NCBI GenBank assembly: GCA_035552735.1
Contig: DASZKX010000294.1
Coordinates: 1 to 18,661, forward strand
DNA from: VAZQ01 sp035552735
Lineage (GTDB): Bacteria; Pseudomonadota; Alphaproteobacteria; Rhizobiales; Xanthobacteraceae
DNA: 18,661 nt
Reading direction: 5' to 3'
In this document: positions 1 through 8,415 of the stretch, one piece after another
Layout of the letters: every line of letters begins with the position of its first letter
Position numbering within the stretch: position 1 is the first letter of the stretch
The notes under the pieces: generated by a model
The model's database searches: none
The model's input: only the letters and a program-made list of their open reading frames with translations
Told to the model about the DNA's origin: nothing
Program-made: the position numbers and the translations under genes

Positions 1-189
1 GCGCTGATGCTCGGTGGCGCCACCGCCGCACTGGCGAACGACATCGACGAAAGCGCAAGCTCCGCGCAGGCTGCGCGTGAGTGGCAGCAATATCTGAACC
101 AGAAGGCCCCGAGCCACCTGACGAACGGCGGCGCGGCGTACGGCTTCTACCAGGGTAACCAGCCTCAGAAGGCGCATAAGACCCGCTAA
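1..189 (+). CDS. Small secreted protein, 3' part only
   Basis: The reading frame is open from the first base of the window to a TAA at 187-189, so the gene begins upstream. An in-frame ATG at 7 is more likely internal: the visible residues (ALMLGGATAALA, then NDIDES) look like the end of a signal-peptide hydrophobic core with an Ala-x-Ala cleavage site. The mature part would be only about 50 residues, hydrophilic, rich in Ala, Gln, Asn and Gly, and ends with basic residues. I recognise no domain. It is probably a short periplasmic or exported protein of unknown function. A strong hairpin follows about 30 bases after the stop, which supports a real gene end here. Confidence 0.55.
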   Translation, partial: ALMLGGATAALANDIDESASSAQAAREWQQYLNQKAPSHLTNGGAAYGFYQGNQPQKAHKTR

Positions 190-220
190 GGCAAAGTTTG
201 GTTTGGGCTATCCTCCCCTC

Positions 221-247
221 TCCCCCCTCGCACAGCGCGAGGGGGGA
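221..247 (+). terminator. GC-rich hairpin after the small secreted protein gene
   Basis: Bases 222-231 (CCCCCCTCGC) pair perfectly with 237-246 (GCGAGGGGGG) across a 5-base loop, and T221-A247 adds one more pair, giving an 11-bp stem. It begins 31 bases after the stop of the upstream gene and lies well before glnD. No run of T follows, so it is not a classical intrinsic terminator. It could work with Rho or stabilise the 3' end of the mRNA. Confidence 0.5.
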
Positions 248-423
248 TAGATTGACGAGACCGAACCAAGAAATTCGTTTCAGTCTGCATCTTGGACAGG
301 CCCCAGATGGATGGCGATCTCCCGACGCGACCCGTCACGGTCGCCGGGATCGCGCCCCGAGGCCCTTTCCGGATCAGCCCCGGGGCATGCTTTTTTTCTG
401 AAAATGCTTTATCCCGTCACGCC

Positions 424-3237
424 ATGCTTTCTCCCGCTGAACAGGGCCCGTCCGGATCGAGCGATCTGCTCGACGCCCCCGCCATCGCGGCCGAGCTCGA
501 GAAGCTCGCCGCGCTGCATGCCGGGCGTGACCGGGAGATGCGCAACGCGGTCGCCCAGCACCTCAAGGCGGCGCTGCTGCGCGGGCGCGCCAAGGCGGAG
601 CAGCTACTGCTGGCGGACCGGCACGGCCGCCGCTGCGCCGAGCGGCTGTGCCACATGCAGGATGAGATCATTCGCATCCTGTTCGAGCTCGCCGAGAAGC
701 ACCTCTATCCGGCGCAGAATCCCTCGAACGCCGAACGCATGGCGATCGTCGCCACCGGCGGCTACGGCCGCGGCATCCTGGCGCCCGGCTCCGACATCGA
801 TCTCCTGTTCCTCCTGCCTTACAAGCAGACCGCCTGGTGCGAATCCATCGCCGAAGCAATCCTCTATTGCTTGTGGGACATGGGGCTCAAGGTCGGCCAT
901 GCCACCCGCTCGATCGACGAATGCATCCGCCAGTCCAAGGCGGACATGACCATACGCACCGGCATCCTGGAGGCGCGCTTCCTCTTGGGCGACCGCAAGC
1001 TCTATGACGACCTGATGGTCCGCTTCGACAAGGATGTGGTGGCGGGCACCGCCAAGGAATTCGTCGCCGCCAAGCTGGCCGAGCGCGAGGAGCGCCACCG
1101 CCGCTCCGGGCAATCGCGTTATCTGGTCGAGCCCAACGTCAAGGACGGCAAGGGCGGATTGCGCGACCTGCACACGCTCTATTGGATAGCCAAATACGTC
1201 TACCGGGTGAAGGAACGCGAGGAGCTGATCGAACACGGCGTCTATGACCGGCGCGAGTATACCCGCTTCCGCCGCTGCGGCGATTTTCTCTGGGCGGTGC
1301 GCTGCCACATGCACTTCGTCACCGGGCGGGCCGAGGAACGGCTCTCCTTCGACATCCAGCGCGAGATCGCGGTGCGGCTCGGCTATACGGAGCATCCCGG
1401 CCAGCGCGACGTCGAGCGGTTCATGAAGCACTACTTCCTGGTCGCCAAGGACGTCGGCGACCTGACCGCCATCCTGTGCGCCGAGCTCGAGGACAGCCAG
1501 GCCAAGGCGATGCCGGCGTTGGGACGCGTGATGGCCAAGTTCCGCCCGCGCCGGCGACGCCATTTGAGCGAATCCGACGACTTCATCGTCGACAACAATC
1601 GCATCAACGTGGCCGACCCCGACGTCTTTGCGCGCGATCCCGTCAACCTGATCCGCATCTTTGCGCTGGCGCAGAAATACAATCTGGCATTCCATCCCGA
1701 CGCGCTGCGGCTCGCAACGCGCTCGCTCAAGCTGATCGACGAGCCGCTGCGGGAGAACCCGGAGGCCAACCGCCTCTTCCTCGAGATCCTCACCTCGAAG
1801 AACGCGCCCGAGACCGTGCTGCGGCGCATGAACGAGACAGGCGTGCTCGGCCATTTCATGCGCGCCTTCGGCCGCATCGTGGCGATGATGCAGTTCAACA
1901 TGTACCACCACTACACGGTGGACGAGCACCTCTTGCGCTGCATCGGCATCCTCTCCGAGATCGATGCCGGTACCAGCCTGGATACGGCGTTCGCCAGCGA
2001 GCTGATGCGCTCGATCCAGCCGCAACACCACACCCTGCTCTACATCGCGATGTTCCTGCACGATATCGCCAAGGGGCGCGTCGAGGACCACTCGATCGCG
2101 GGCGCGCGCATCGCGCGGCGGTTCTGCCCGCGGCTCGGCTGCTCGCCGGCGGAGACCGAAACCGTCGCCTGGCTGGTGGAGCAGCACCTGGTGATGTCGT
2201 CGGTGGCGCAGTCGCGCGACCTTTCGGATCGCATGACCATCCAGAACTTCGCCGGGGTGGCGCAATCGATCGAGCGGATGAAGCTGCTCACCATTCTCAC
2301 CACCGCCGACATCAAGGGCGTGGGACCCGGCGTGTGGAACGGCTGGAAGGCGCAGCTCCTGCGCACGCTCTATTACGAGACCGAGCCGGTGCTGACCGGA
2401 GGCTTCTCCGAGGTCAACCGGGCCCAGCGCGTCGCGGTCGCGCAGGCCGAGTTCAAGGCCGAGCTCGCGGATTGGCCGCCCGCGCCGCGCGATGCCTATG
2501 TGGCGCGGCACTATCCGGCCTATTGGCTCAAGGTCGATCTGCCGCAGAAGGTGGCGCATGCCCGCTTCCTGCGGGCCGCCGAGGCGGCCGGGAAATCGCT
2601 GTCGACCACGATCGGCTTCGATGCCGGGCGCGGCGTGGTCGAGCTCACGGTGTTCGCACCCGACCATCCCTGGCTGTTGTCGATCATTGCCGGCGCCTGC
2701 GCCATGGCGGGCGCCAATATCGTGGACGCGCAGATCTTCACCACCACCGATGGGCAGGCCCTCGACACCATCGCGGTGTCGCGCGAGTTCGAGCGCGACG
2801 AGGACGAGGAGCGGCGCGCCGCGCGGGTCGCCGAAACAATCGAGCAGGTGCTGCGCGGCGACATCAAGCTGCCCGAGATGGTGGCCAAGCGCCTCGCCCC
2901 CAAGGGACGCTACAAGGCCTTCGCGCTCGAGCCCGAGGTGATGATCAACAATGCCTGGTCGGATCGCTACACCATGGTCGAGGTGACGGGGCTCGACCGT
3001 CCTGGGCTGCTCTATGAGCTGACCTCGACGCTGTCGCGGCTCAACCTGAACATCGGCTCCGCCCATGTGGCGACCTTCGGGGAGCGGGTCGTCGACGTGT
3101 TCTACATCACCGACCTGTTCGGGGCGAAGATCACCTCGGCCACCCGCCAGGCGGCGATCAAGCGCGCCCTGATCCAGCTCTTCCTGCCGCCCGATCAGGC
3201 CGCCGCAAAGGCCGCCCGCGCCGGCGCCGCCGGCTGA
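424..3237 (+). CDS. glnD: Bifunctional uridylyltransferase/uridylyl-removing enzyme GlnD
   Basis: GlnD is the cytoplasmic glutamine sensor that uridylylates PII proteins (GlnB/GlnK) when nitrogen is scarce and removes UMP when glutamine is plentiful. From the chosen ATG the protein has 937 residues, close to the usual length in Rhizobiales. The nucleotidyltransferase motif GGYGRG with GSDIDLL lies at about 112-128. The HD hydrolase domain has VDEH near 499 and the HD pair in FLHDIAKG at 546-547. Two ACT domains, for glutamine binding, start near 738 and 850 (the second with GLDRPGLLYEL). All expected domains are intact. The start is uncertain: the frame stays open to a TTG at 292 and an ATG at 307, but those 44 extra residues look unlike GlnD and no clear ribosome-binding site precedes 424. 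Identification is very secure; the start is moderate. Confidence 0.95.
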   Translation: MLSPAEQGPSGSSDLLDAPAIAAELEKLAALHAGRDREMRNAVAQHLKAALLRGRAKAEQLLLADRHGRRCAERLCHMQDEIIRILFELAEKHLYPAQNPSNAERMAIVATGGYGRGILAPGSDIDLLFLLPYKQTAWCESIAEAILYCLWDMGLKVGHATRSIDECIRQSKADMTIRTGILEARFLLGDRKLYDDLMVRFDKDVVAGTAKEFVAAKLAEREERHRRSGQSRYLVEPNVKDGKGGLRDLHTLYWIAKYVYRVKEREELIEHGVYDRREYTRFRRCGDFLWAVRCHMHFVTGRAEERLSFDIQREIAVRLGYTEHPGQRDVERFMKHYFLVAKDVGDLTAILCAELEDSQAKAMPALGRVMAKFRPRRRRHLSESDDFIVDNNRINVADPDVFARDPVNLIRIFALAQKYNLAFHPDALRLATRSLKLIDEPLRENPEANRLFLEILTSKNAPETVLRRMNETGVLGHFMRAFGRIVAMMQFNMYHHYTVDEHLLRCIGILSEIDAGTSLDTAFASELMRSIQPQHHTLLYIAMFLHDIAKGRVEDHSIAGARIARRFCPRLGCSPAETETVAWLVEQHLVMSSVAQSRDLSDRMTIQNFAGVAQSIERMKLLTILTTADIKGVGPGVWNGWKAQLLRTLYYETEPVLTGGFSEVNRAQRVAVAQAEFKAELADWPPAPRDAYVARHYPAYWLKVDLPQKVAHARFLRAAEAAGKSLSTTIGFDAGRGVVELTVFAPDHPWLLSIIAGACAMAGANIVDAQIFTTTDGQALDTIAVSREFERDEDEERRAARVAETIEQVLRGDIKLPEMVAKRLAPKGRYKAFALEPEVMINNAWSDRYTMVEVTGLDRPGLLYELTSTLSRLNLNIGSAHVATFGERVVDVFYITDLFGAKITSATRQAAIKRALIQLFLPPDQAAAKAARAGAAG

Positions 3238-3346
3238 GCCGGCACGCCCGCGCCGCTGGTCCGTTGAGGCCCCGACCGGCTCACCGGTAACCGCCCCTTA
3301 AACCCCGCTATCTACGGTGCAACGGGGATCTCGAGGGGAGAATCGC

Positions 3347-5407
3347 GTGGCCGACTCCGACGACTCGCAACCGCGACCGGCTCGCCCCAAAGGGGCGGCC
3401 AAAGCCGGGCGCAAGTCTGCGCCGAAGCCCGCATCCAAGCGAAAACCTGCGGCCGGCCGCGACGCGGTAGGCCGCTCGCCGCTGCGGCGGCTGATCTATT
3501 GGGGGGCGGTGCTCGGCCTGTGGGGGCTGATCATGGCGGGGGGCGCCATCGCGCTGGTGGCCTCGACGCTGCCTCCGATCCAGTCGCTCGCCATCCCCAA
3601 GCGGCCGCCCTCGACCGAGATCGTGGGCATCGACGGCAAGCCGCTGGCGGTGCGCGGCGAGATGGGCGGGGCTGCGGTCTCGCTCAAGGATCTGCCGCCC
3701 TACCTGCCGCGCGCCTTCATCGCCATCGAGGACCGCCGCTTCTATCACCACTACGGCGTCGACCCGCTTGGCCTCGCCCGCGCCGTCATCGCCGACCTGC
3801 TGCACCGGGGCGTCCAGCAGGGCGGCTCGACCATCACCCAGCAGCTCGCCAAGAACCTGTTCCTCACCCCGCAACGCACGCTCTGGCGCAAGATGCAGGA
3901 GCTGGTGCTGGCGCTGTGGATCGAGCGCAAGTTCAGCAAGAACGAGATTCTCGAGCTCTATCTCAACCGGGTCTATTTCGGCTCCGGCGCCTATGGGGTC
4001 GAAGCCGCCGCGCAACGCTATTTCGGCAAGCCGGCGCGCGACCTGAAGCTGGCGGAGGCCGCCATGCTGGCGGGCCTGGTCAAATCGCCGACCAGGCTCG
4101 CGCCCAGCCGCAATCCGGACGGCGCCGAACGCCGCGCCCAGATCGTGCTGGCCGCCATGGCGGACGCCGAGTTCATCACCGAGACCATGGCCAAGACCGC
4201 CATGGCGCAGCCCGCCCATGCGGTGAAGCCCACCGGCGCCGGCACGGTCGGCTACGTGGCGGATTGGATCATGGACGTGCTCGACGACCTGGTCGGCCAT
4301 GTCGACGACGATCTCAAGGTCGAGACCTCGATCGATCCCGCCTTGCAGGCGGCGGCCGAGAAGGCGCTGGTCGACGAGCTGGCGCAGAAGGGCCAGAAAT
4401 TCGACGTCGAGCAGGGCGCCCTGGTGGCGATGACGCCCGATGGCGCGGTGCGCGCCATGGTGGGCGGTAAGAACTACGTCGAAAGCCAATTCAACCGCGC
4501 GGTGGCGGCCAAGCGCCAACCGGGCTCCGCCTTCAAGCCATTCGTGTATCTGACCGCGCTCGAGCACGGGCTCACGCCCGATACGGTGCGCGAGGACAAG
4601 CCGATCGCGCTCAAGGGCTGGAAGCCGGAGAACTTCGGCCGCCAATATCTCGGGCCGGTGACGCTGACGCAGGCGCTTTCGCAGTCGCTCAACACCGTGT
4701 CGGTGCGCCTGACGCTCGAGTTCGGTCCCGCCGCGGTCGCCAAGACCGCGTATCGGCTCGGCATCGCCTCCAAGCTCGATCCCAATCCCTCGCTGGCGCT
4801 CGGCACCTCGGAGGTCTCCCTGATCGAGCTGGTGTCGGCCTATGCGCCCTTCGCCAATGGCGGCACCGCGATTGCCCCGCACGTGATCGAACGGGTGCGC
4901 ACGGCGGCCGGCAAGACGCTCTACACGCGCCAGGCGCCGAAATTCGGGCGCATCATCGACGCGCGCTATGTGGGCATGATGAACGCCATGATGCACGAGA
5001 CGCTGACCAGCGGAACCGCCCACAGCGCACAGCTCGCGGGCTGGCCGGCCGCCGGCAAGACCGGCACCAGCCAGGATTTCCGCGATGCCTGGTTCATCGG
5101 CTATACGGGCCACCTGGTGACCGGGGTGTGGCTCGGCAATGACGATTCCTCGCCGACCCGCAAGGCGACCGGCGGCGGAATGCCGGTGGAAATATGGTCG
5201 CGCTTCATGAAGCCCGCGCATCAAGGCGTGCCGGCCGCCGGCCTGCCGGAGGTCGACACCGGTCTCTCGCTCGCCTCGCTGTTGTCGCCGAGCGGAGCCC
5301 CGACTCCGCCCGCGCCGATCGGGGTCTCCGCCGGCGCGCCGCCACGCAGCGACCGCAGCACCGGCCTCGACAACTGGCTGCTCGACCGGCTGTTCGGCCA
5401 CCGTTAG
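3347..5407 (+). CDS. Class A penicillin-binding protein (PBP1A-type, bifunctional)
   Basis: This inner-membrane enzyme polymerises lipid II into glycan strands and cross-links the peptides in the periplasm. The protein has 686 residues. A basic, Lys/Ala/Pro-rich cytoplasmic tail (1-48) precedes one membrane segment at about 49-74. The GT51 glycosyltransferase domain has its catalytic Glu in EDRRFY at 128 and the QGGSTITQQLAKN motif at 158-170. The transpeptidase has all three motifs: SAFK with Ser394 and Lys397, SLN at 447-449, and KTGTS at 571-575. The GTG start at 3347 is preferred because GAGGGGAG sits 7 bases upstream; a GTG at 3317 is also in frame but lacks such a site. It follows glnD by 109 bases on the same strand and may be partly co-transcribed. 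It is shorter than E. coli PBP1a (about 850), with a short C-terminal tail. Confidence 0.95.
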   Translation: MADSDDSQPRPARPKGAAKAGRKSAPKPASKRKPAAGRDAVGRSPLRRLIYWGAVLGLWGLIMAGGAIALVASTLPPIQSLAIPKRPPSTEIVGIDGKPLAVRGEMGGAAVSLKDLPPYLPRAFIAIEDRRFYHHYGVDPLGLARAVIADLLHRGVQQGGSTITQQLAKNLFLTPQRTLWRKMQELVLALWIERKFSKNEILELYLNRVYFGSGAYGVEAAAQRYFGKPARDLKLAEAAMLAGLVKSPTRLAPSRNPDGAERRAQIVLAAMADAEFITETMAKTAMAQPAHAVKPTGAGTVGYVADWIMDVLDDLVGHVDDDLKVETSIDPALQAAAEKALVDELAQKGQKFDVEQGALVAMTPDGAVRAMVGGKNYVESQFNRAVAAKRQPGSAFKPFVYLTALEHGLTPDTVREDKPIALKGWKPENFGRQYLGPVTLTQALSQSLNTVSVRLTLEFGPAAVAKTAYRLGIASKLDPNPSLALGTSEVSLIELVSAYAPFANGGTAIAPHVIERVRTAAGKTLYTRQAPKFGRIIDARYVGMMNAMMHETLTSGTAHSAQLAGWPAAGKTGTSQDFRDAWFIGYTGHLVTGVWLGNDDSSPTRKATGGGMPVEIWSRFMKPAHQGVPAAGLPEVDTGLSLASLLSPSGAPTPPAPIGVSAGAPPRSDRSTGLDNWLLDRLFGHR

Positions 5408-5521
5408 GAATTGGTCGTCGCCTGATCACGACCCCTGCGCGCCGAGCGCCGGCGAGAGTCCATCGCGCCGGGCTGCGAAACGATGTGGATGAGACTGGTG
5501 GCGTCGCAGCCGCGCGTCTTT

Positions 5522-6319
5522 TCACCTCGGCGCGGCGCCATTTAGGCGGCGCGGGTGGCGGGGCTTGGGGACGAGGCCGTAGCGGTGCAGGTCGGTCCCA
5601 TGGGCGTCGAGCCAAGTCTTGGCGCGCTCGAAGTCGGCATCGAGCCGTCCGACCAGCCGCCAGAACCGCGGCGAGTGGTTGAGCTCCCTGAGATGGGCGA
5701 CCTCGTGCGCCGCCAGATAGTCGAGCACAAACGAGGGCGCGAGAATAAGCCGCCAGGAGAACGACAGCACGCCGGTGTTCGAGCACGAGCCCCAGCGGCT
5801 CGATTGATCCCGGATGGAGACGCGCTTGATGGGGATCCCGAGCTTGGCTGCATAGCGAGTGGCGGCCGCTTCCAGATCGGCGCGCGCCTCCCGCTTGAGA
5901 AAGTCGCCGATGCGGCGATCCACATGGGGCGGCTCGCCGGCGACGCAGAGCAGGCGCTGGCCGCGATCGTCAGTCTCGGTCCATACCGTGCCGCGCACGT
6001 GGCGGCGATGCACGATGCGATGCGGAATGCCGCGCACCGGCACCTCGACGCCGTGCACGAAGGGCGCCGCCTCCGGCAACCGCTTGAGCCGCGCCGCGAT
6101 CCATCCACCATGCTGCTGCGCGAAATCGCGCGCTTCGCGCACGCTGCCGCGCGGCGGCATGGTGAGAACGACCTCACGCAACGCGGCGTCGATGCGCAAC
6201 GTGTAGCGGCGCGCCTGGCGATGACGGCGCAAGCGCACCAGCAGCACCGACTTATCGAAAAAGATTTCCAGCGCCGACGGTTCGGTCGGACGACGATAGA
6301 GCAATGCGCGCAATGACAT
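5522..6319 (-). CDS. YgjP-like (DUF45, SprT-like) zinc metallopeptidase
   Basis: The 265-residue protein belongs to the YgjP/DUF45 family of M48-related metallopeptidases, usually annotated as M48 or SprT family. The zinc motif HEVAH is at 205-209, followed by the family context RELNHSPRFW (211-220). The upstream family motif RWGSCS at 175-180 is intact. There is no signal peptide or membrane segment, so it is probably cytoplasmic. Its physiological substrate is not known, and the sequence gives no further clue. The start at 6319 gives the usual family length and has GGGTGGA about 9 bases upstream. The frame stays open upstream to 6610, but that extension is Arg/Pro-rich and does not look like the family. 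It is convergent with the PBP gene (114-base gap) and may be monocistronic. Confidence 0.88.
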   Translation of the reverse strand: MSLRALLYRRPTEPSALEIFFDKSVLLVRLRRHRQARRYTLRIDAALREVVLTMPPRGSVREARDFAQQHGGWIAARLKRLPEAAPFVHGVEVPVRGIPHRIVHRRHVRGTVWTETDDRGQRLLCVAGEPPHVDRRIGDFLKREARADLEAAATRYAAKLGIPIKRVSIRDQSSRWGSCSNTGVLSFSWRLILAPSFVLDYLAAHEVAHLRELNHSPRFWRLVGRLDADFERAKTWLDAHGTDLHRYGLVPKPRHPRRLNGAAPR

Positions 6320-6700
6320 GGCCGTATATCCACCCACAAACGTTCCCGGGCGAAATACTGCCATAACCGCAATGGGGCGCGGCATGGTCAATCGCAAATA
6401 AACCCGCTCCCCCAGACCACGGGCCTGCGCCGGCACGCCACCACAACAGCTAGGGTCTTTAAGCTGCGAATCTGAATTCATATTTTGTTGGCGCGCCCCC
6501 CGGCTGGGGCGCCGGCACGTCACCCCCGACGGACTTTGAATCCAGACGGAAAAATCCAGACGGAACAATAGCTTGCAAGGATTGCGCGGGACGTCGCGGC
6601 GGCGAATCAACGAGAAACCCCGTCAGAACGGGCCTTGCGGGCACTTTTCCATCGCGGCGGGGGGCCGCGGCGGCCGCCGGATCCGGGTCGCCGGGCTTGG
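6320..6700. other. Intergenic region, no gene seen
   Basis: These 381 bases lie between the start of the metallopeptidase gene and the end of phaZ, both on the minus strand. Open frames here are short, compositionally odd, or run into phaZ in the wrong frame. Visible structure: a 7-bp GC hairpin (6493-6499 with 6506-6512) lacking a T tract, and a 12-base direct repeat at 6539-6564. The promoter of the metallopeptidase gene should be here, but I cannot place it. Confidence 0.6.
6539..6564. repeat. Short tandem repeat, AATCCAGACGGA twice
   Basis: The 12-mer AATCCAGACGGA occurs at 6539-6550 and again at 6553-6564, a period of 14 bases. It lies about 220 bases upstream of the metallopeptidase start, read on the minus strand. 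It could be a pair of protein-binding half-sites or a chance local duplication. Confidence 0.6.
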
Positions 6701-8134
6701 CTATTCGTTGACCGCCGAGGCCTTCGCGGGGTTGGCCAACGCAGGTGTGGCGGTCGGGCTCGTGCGCGCCGATCCGTCGGGCTTCGCGGCCGGGCGCGGC
6801 GCATTCTTGGCGGCGCGCTTGCCGCCATGTCCATCCTCGCCGTTGTTGGACAACACGAAGTCGGCGATCCGCGGCGCGATCTCGGCGCGAAAACGCGAAC
6901 CATTGAACACGCCGTAGTGGCCGACACCGGGCTGCATCCAATGGGACTTGCGCTCGGGGGGAATGTTGACGCACAGCTGGTGCGCCGCCTCGGTCTGTCC
7001 GAGGCCCGAGATATCGTCGTTCTCGCCCTCGACCGTGAGCAGCGCGACGCGACGGATGCAGGCGGGATCGACCGGTGCGCCCCGATGCGTCATGGTGCCC
7101 TTCGGCAAAGCGTGGCGCACGAACACGGTATCGACCGTTTGCAGATAATACTCGGCACTCAAGTCCATCACCGCCAGATATTCATCGTAGAATTCACGAT
7201 GCTTCTGGACCGAATCGCCGTCGCCCCGGACCAGATGCGTGAACAGGTTGCGATGCGCCTCGATATGGCGCTCGAGATTCATGCTGACGAAGCCGTTGAG
7301 CTGCAGAAATCCCGGATAGACGTCGCGCATCAGGCCCGGATTGGGGAACGGCACCTTGGTGATGACGTGCTGGCGGAACCAGTCGATGCCACGCGCTTGC
7401 GCGAGTTCGTTGACAGCGGTCGGATTGGCGCGCGTATCGATCGGGCCGCCCATCAGCACCATGGAATGAGGGACATAGGGGTCTTCGGTGGCCTCCATGC
7501 GGGCGATCGCCGCCATCACCGGTACCGACGGCTGGCACACCGCCAGCACATGCACGTCGCCCTGCAGCAGGTGCAGCATCGAGATCACGTAGTCGATGTA
7601 ATCGTCGAGGTCGAACCGGCCTTCGGCGAGCGGCACCATGCGGGCGTCGGCCCAATCGGTGACATAGACGTCGTTGTAGGGCAGCAGGCCTTCCACGGTG
7701 CCGCGCAGCAGCGTGGCATAGTGGCCCGACAACGGGGCCACGATCAGCAGGCGCGGCTGCGGCCGGCGCGGACGCCGCTCGAAGGCACGCTCGAAATGAA
7801 GCAATCGGCAGAACGGCCGCTCCCAGACCGAGGAGATGTGGACCGGGACGCGTTCGCCGCCGATCAGCGTAGAATCGATCCGCCATTCGGGCTTGCCGTA
7901 GCGACGGGTCGAGCGCTCGAACATCTCGCAGGCCGCGGCCATGGTCTTGCCGAACTGGGTGTGGGCCATGGGATTGGCCGGATTCTTGAAGAACAGCTTG
8001 GTCGCATCCGCCAAGGCGCGTGACGGATTGAGCGAAGCCTGGCTCATCTCGTAGAACCAGTAATACGGCCCCGCCAGCATCGGGCCATGCCCGACCACTG
8101 CGGCCGGAGCGCCGCCGAATTCCCCAATTGCCAT
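6701..8134 (-). CDS. phaZ: Intracellular polyhydroxyalkanoate depolymerase PhaZ
   Basis: PhaZ hydrolyses the polyhydroxybutyrate of intracellular granules to mobilise stored carbon. The 477-residue protein has an alpha/beta-hydrolase fold of the intracellular PhaZ family. The nucleophile elbow reads AVCQPSVP with Cys200, as in the Ralstonia PhaZ, where Cys replaces the lipase Ser. The likely acid is Asp373 or Asp374 (VEGENDD), and the base is His406 (GVGHYGVF). An N-terminal YYWFYEMSQASLNP segment is typical of the family. After about residue 432 comes a 45-residue tail rich in Lys, Ala, Pro and Thr, beyond the catalytic domain. No signal peptide is seen. The start is uncertain: ATG 8134 has a weak CAGGGAC upstream, ATG 8080 would fit the family as well, and the frame is open to 8251. 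It lies downstream of the ABC exporter on the same strand, 276 bases away, across two repeat copies. Confidence 0.93.
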   Translation of the reverse strand: MAIGEFGGAPAAVVGHGPMLAGPYYWFYEMSQASLNPSRALADATKLFFKNPANPMAHTQFGKTMAAACEMFERSTRRYGKPEWRIDSTLIGGERVPVHISSVWERPFCRLLHFERAFERRPRRPQPRLLIVAPLSGHYATLLRGTVEGLLPYNDVYVTDWADARMVPLAEGRFDLDDYIDYVISMLHLLQGDVHVLAVCQPSVPVMAAIARMEATEDPYVPHSMVLMGGPIDTRANPTAVNELAQARGIDWFRQHVITKVPFPNPGLMRDVYPGFLQLNGFVSMNLERHIEAHRNLFTHLVRGDGDSVQKHREFYDEYLAVMDLSAEYYLQTVDTVFVRHALPKGTMTHRGAPVDPACIRRVALLTVEGENDDISGLGQTEAAHQLCVNIPPERKSHWMQPGVGHYGVFNGSRFRAEIAPRIADFVLSNNGEDGHGGKRAAKNAPRPAAKPDGSARTSPTATPALANPAKASAVNE

Positions 8135-8279
8135 CGCCCCGGTCCCTGACGGTTCATGCTGCACTGCAGCAGAGTGTCGTTTTTCGCTCACGACGTCAAC
8201 ATAGGGTTGCTTGTTTTGCCATGCGCCTAAGAGATGGGAATTCTTTCGCATTGGGTAAACAGGTCAAATATGTTTGCTT

Positions 8280-8355
8280 TGTCGCATTTCCGGACAGAAA
8301 CCGGACACCACCTCGGCTTCCGCGAGGGCATGCTTTTCCTGAAACTGCTCCTATT
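8280..8355. repeat. Interspersed repeat, copy 1 (with 22-base insertion)
   Basis: The unit begins TGTCGCATTTCCGG, continues through CCGGACACCAC and ends with TTTTCCTGAAACTGCTCC then TATT. It contains an inverted TCCGG...CCGGA pair that can form a small hairpin. Compared with copy 2 it carries 22 extra bases at 8312-8333, which include CTCG...CGAG. From memory, sequences resembling this unit are common between genes in Bradyrhizobium and relatives; that needs a search. Confidence 0.75.
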
Positions 8356-8360
8356 TGCAC

Positions 8361-8415
8361 TGTCGCATTTCCGGGCGGAAAACCGGACACCACTTTTCCT
8401 GGAACTGCTCCTATT
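8361..8415. repeat. Interspersed repeat, copy 2 (uninterrupted)
   Basis: This 55-base copy matches copy 1 at nearly every position once the 22-base insertion of copy 1 is removed. Differences are ACAGAAA versus GCGGAAAA in the hairpin loop and GAAACTG versus GGAACTG near the end. It starts 5 bases after copy 1, in the same orientation. Its last five bases overlap the stop codon of the ABC permease gene (8411-8413, read on the minus strand). Confidence 0.78.

Noticed and set aside
604..3066. 820-codon open frame antisense to glnD
   Set aside because: It is a GC-rich shadow frame of a well-conserved gene: His/Arg/Gly/Leu-heavy, with no domain, and opposite a sequence fixed by GlnD conservation.
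3229..3243. GCCGGC-TGA-GCCGGC hairpin over the glnD stop codon
   Set aside because: Only six pairs around a 3-base loop, in very GC-rich sequence where such short palindromes are common; no T tract follows.
3308..5401. 697-codon open frame antisense to the PBP gene
   Set aside because: Same codon-composition artefact; highly Arg/Gly/Ala-rich with no recognisable motif, over a gene with all catalytic motifs intact.
6320..6610. 97-residue N-terminal extension of the YgjP-like protein
   Set aside because: The extension is Arg/Pro-rich and unlike the family; ATG 6319 gives the normal length and has a ribosome-binding site.
6635..8023. 462-codon plus-strand frame opposite phaZ
   Set aside because: Shadow of phaZ, with Arg/His/Gln-rich composition and no motif.
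8200..8270. TTGACC on the minus strand upstream of phaZ as a promoter
   Set aside because: The sequence at the -10 distance (AGAATT) matches the consensus at too few positions to support a call.
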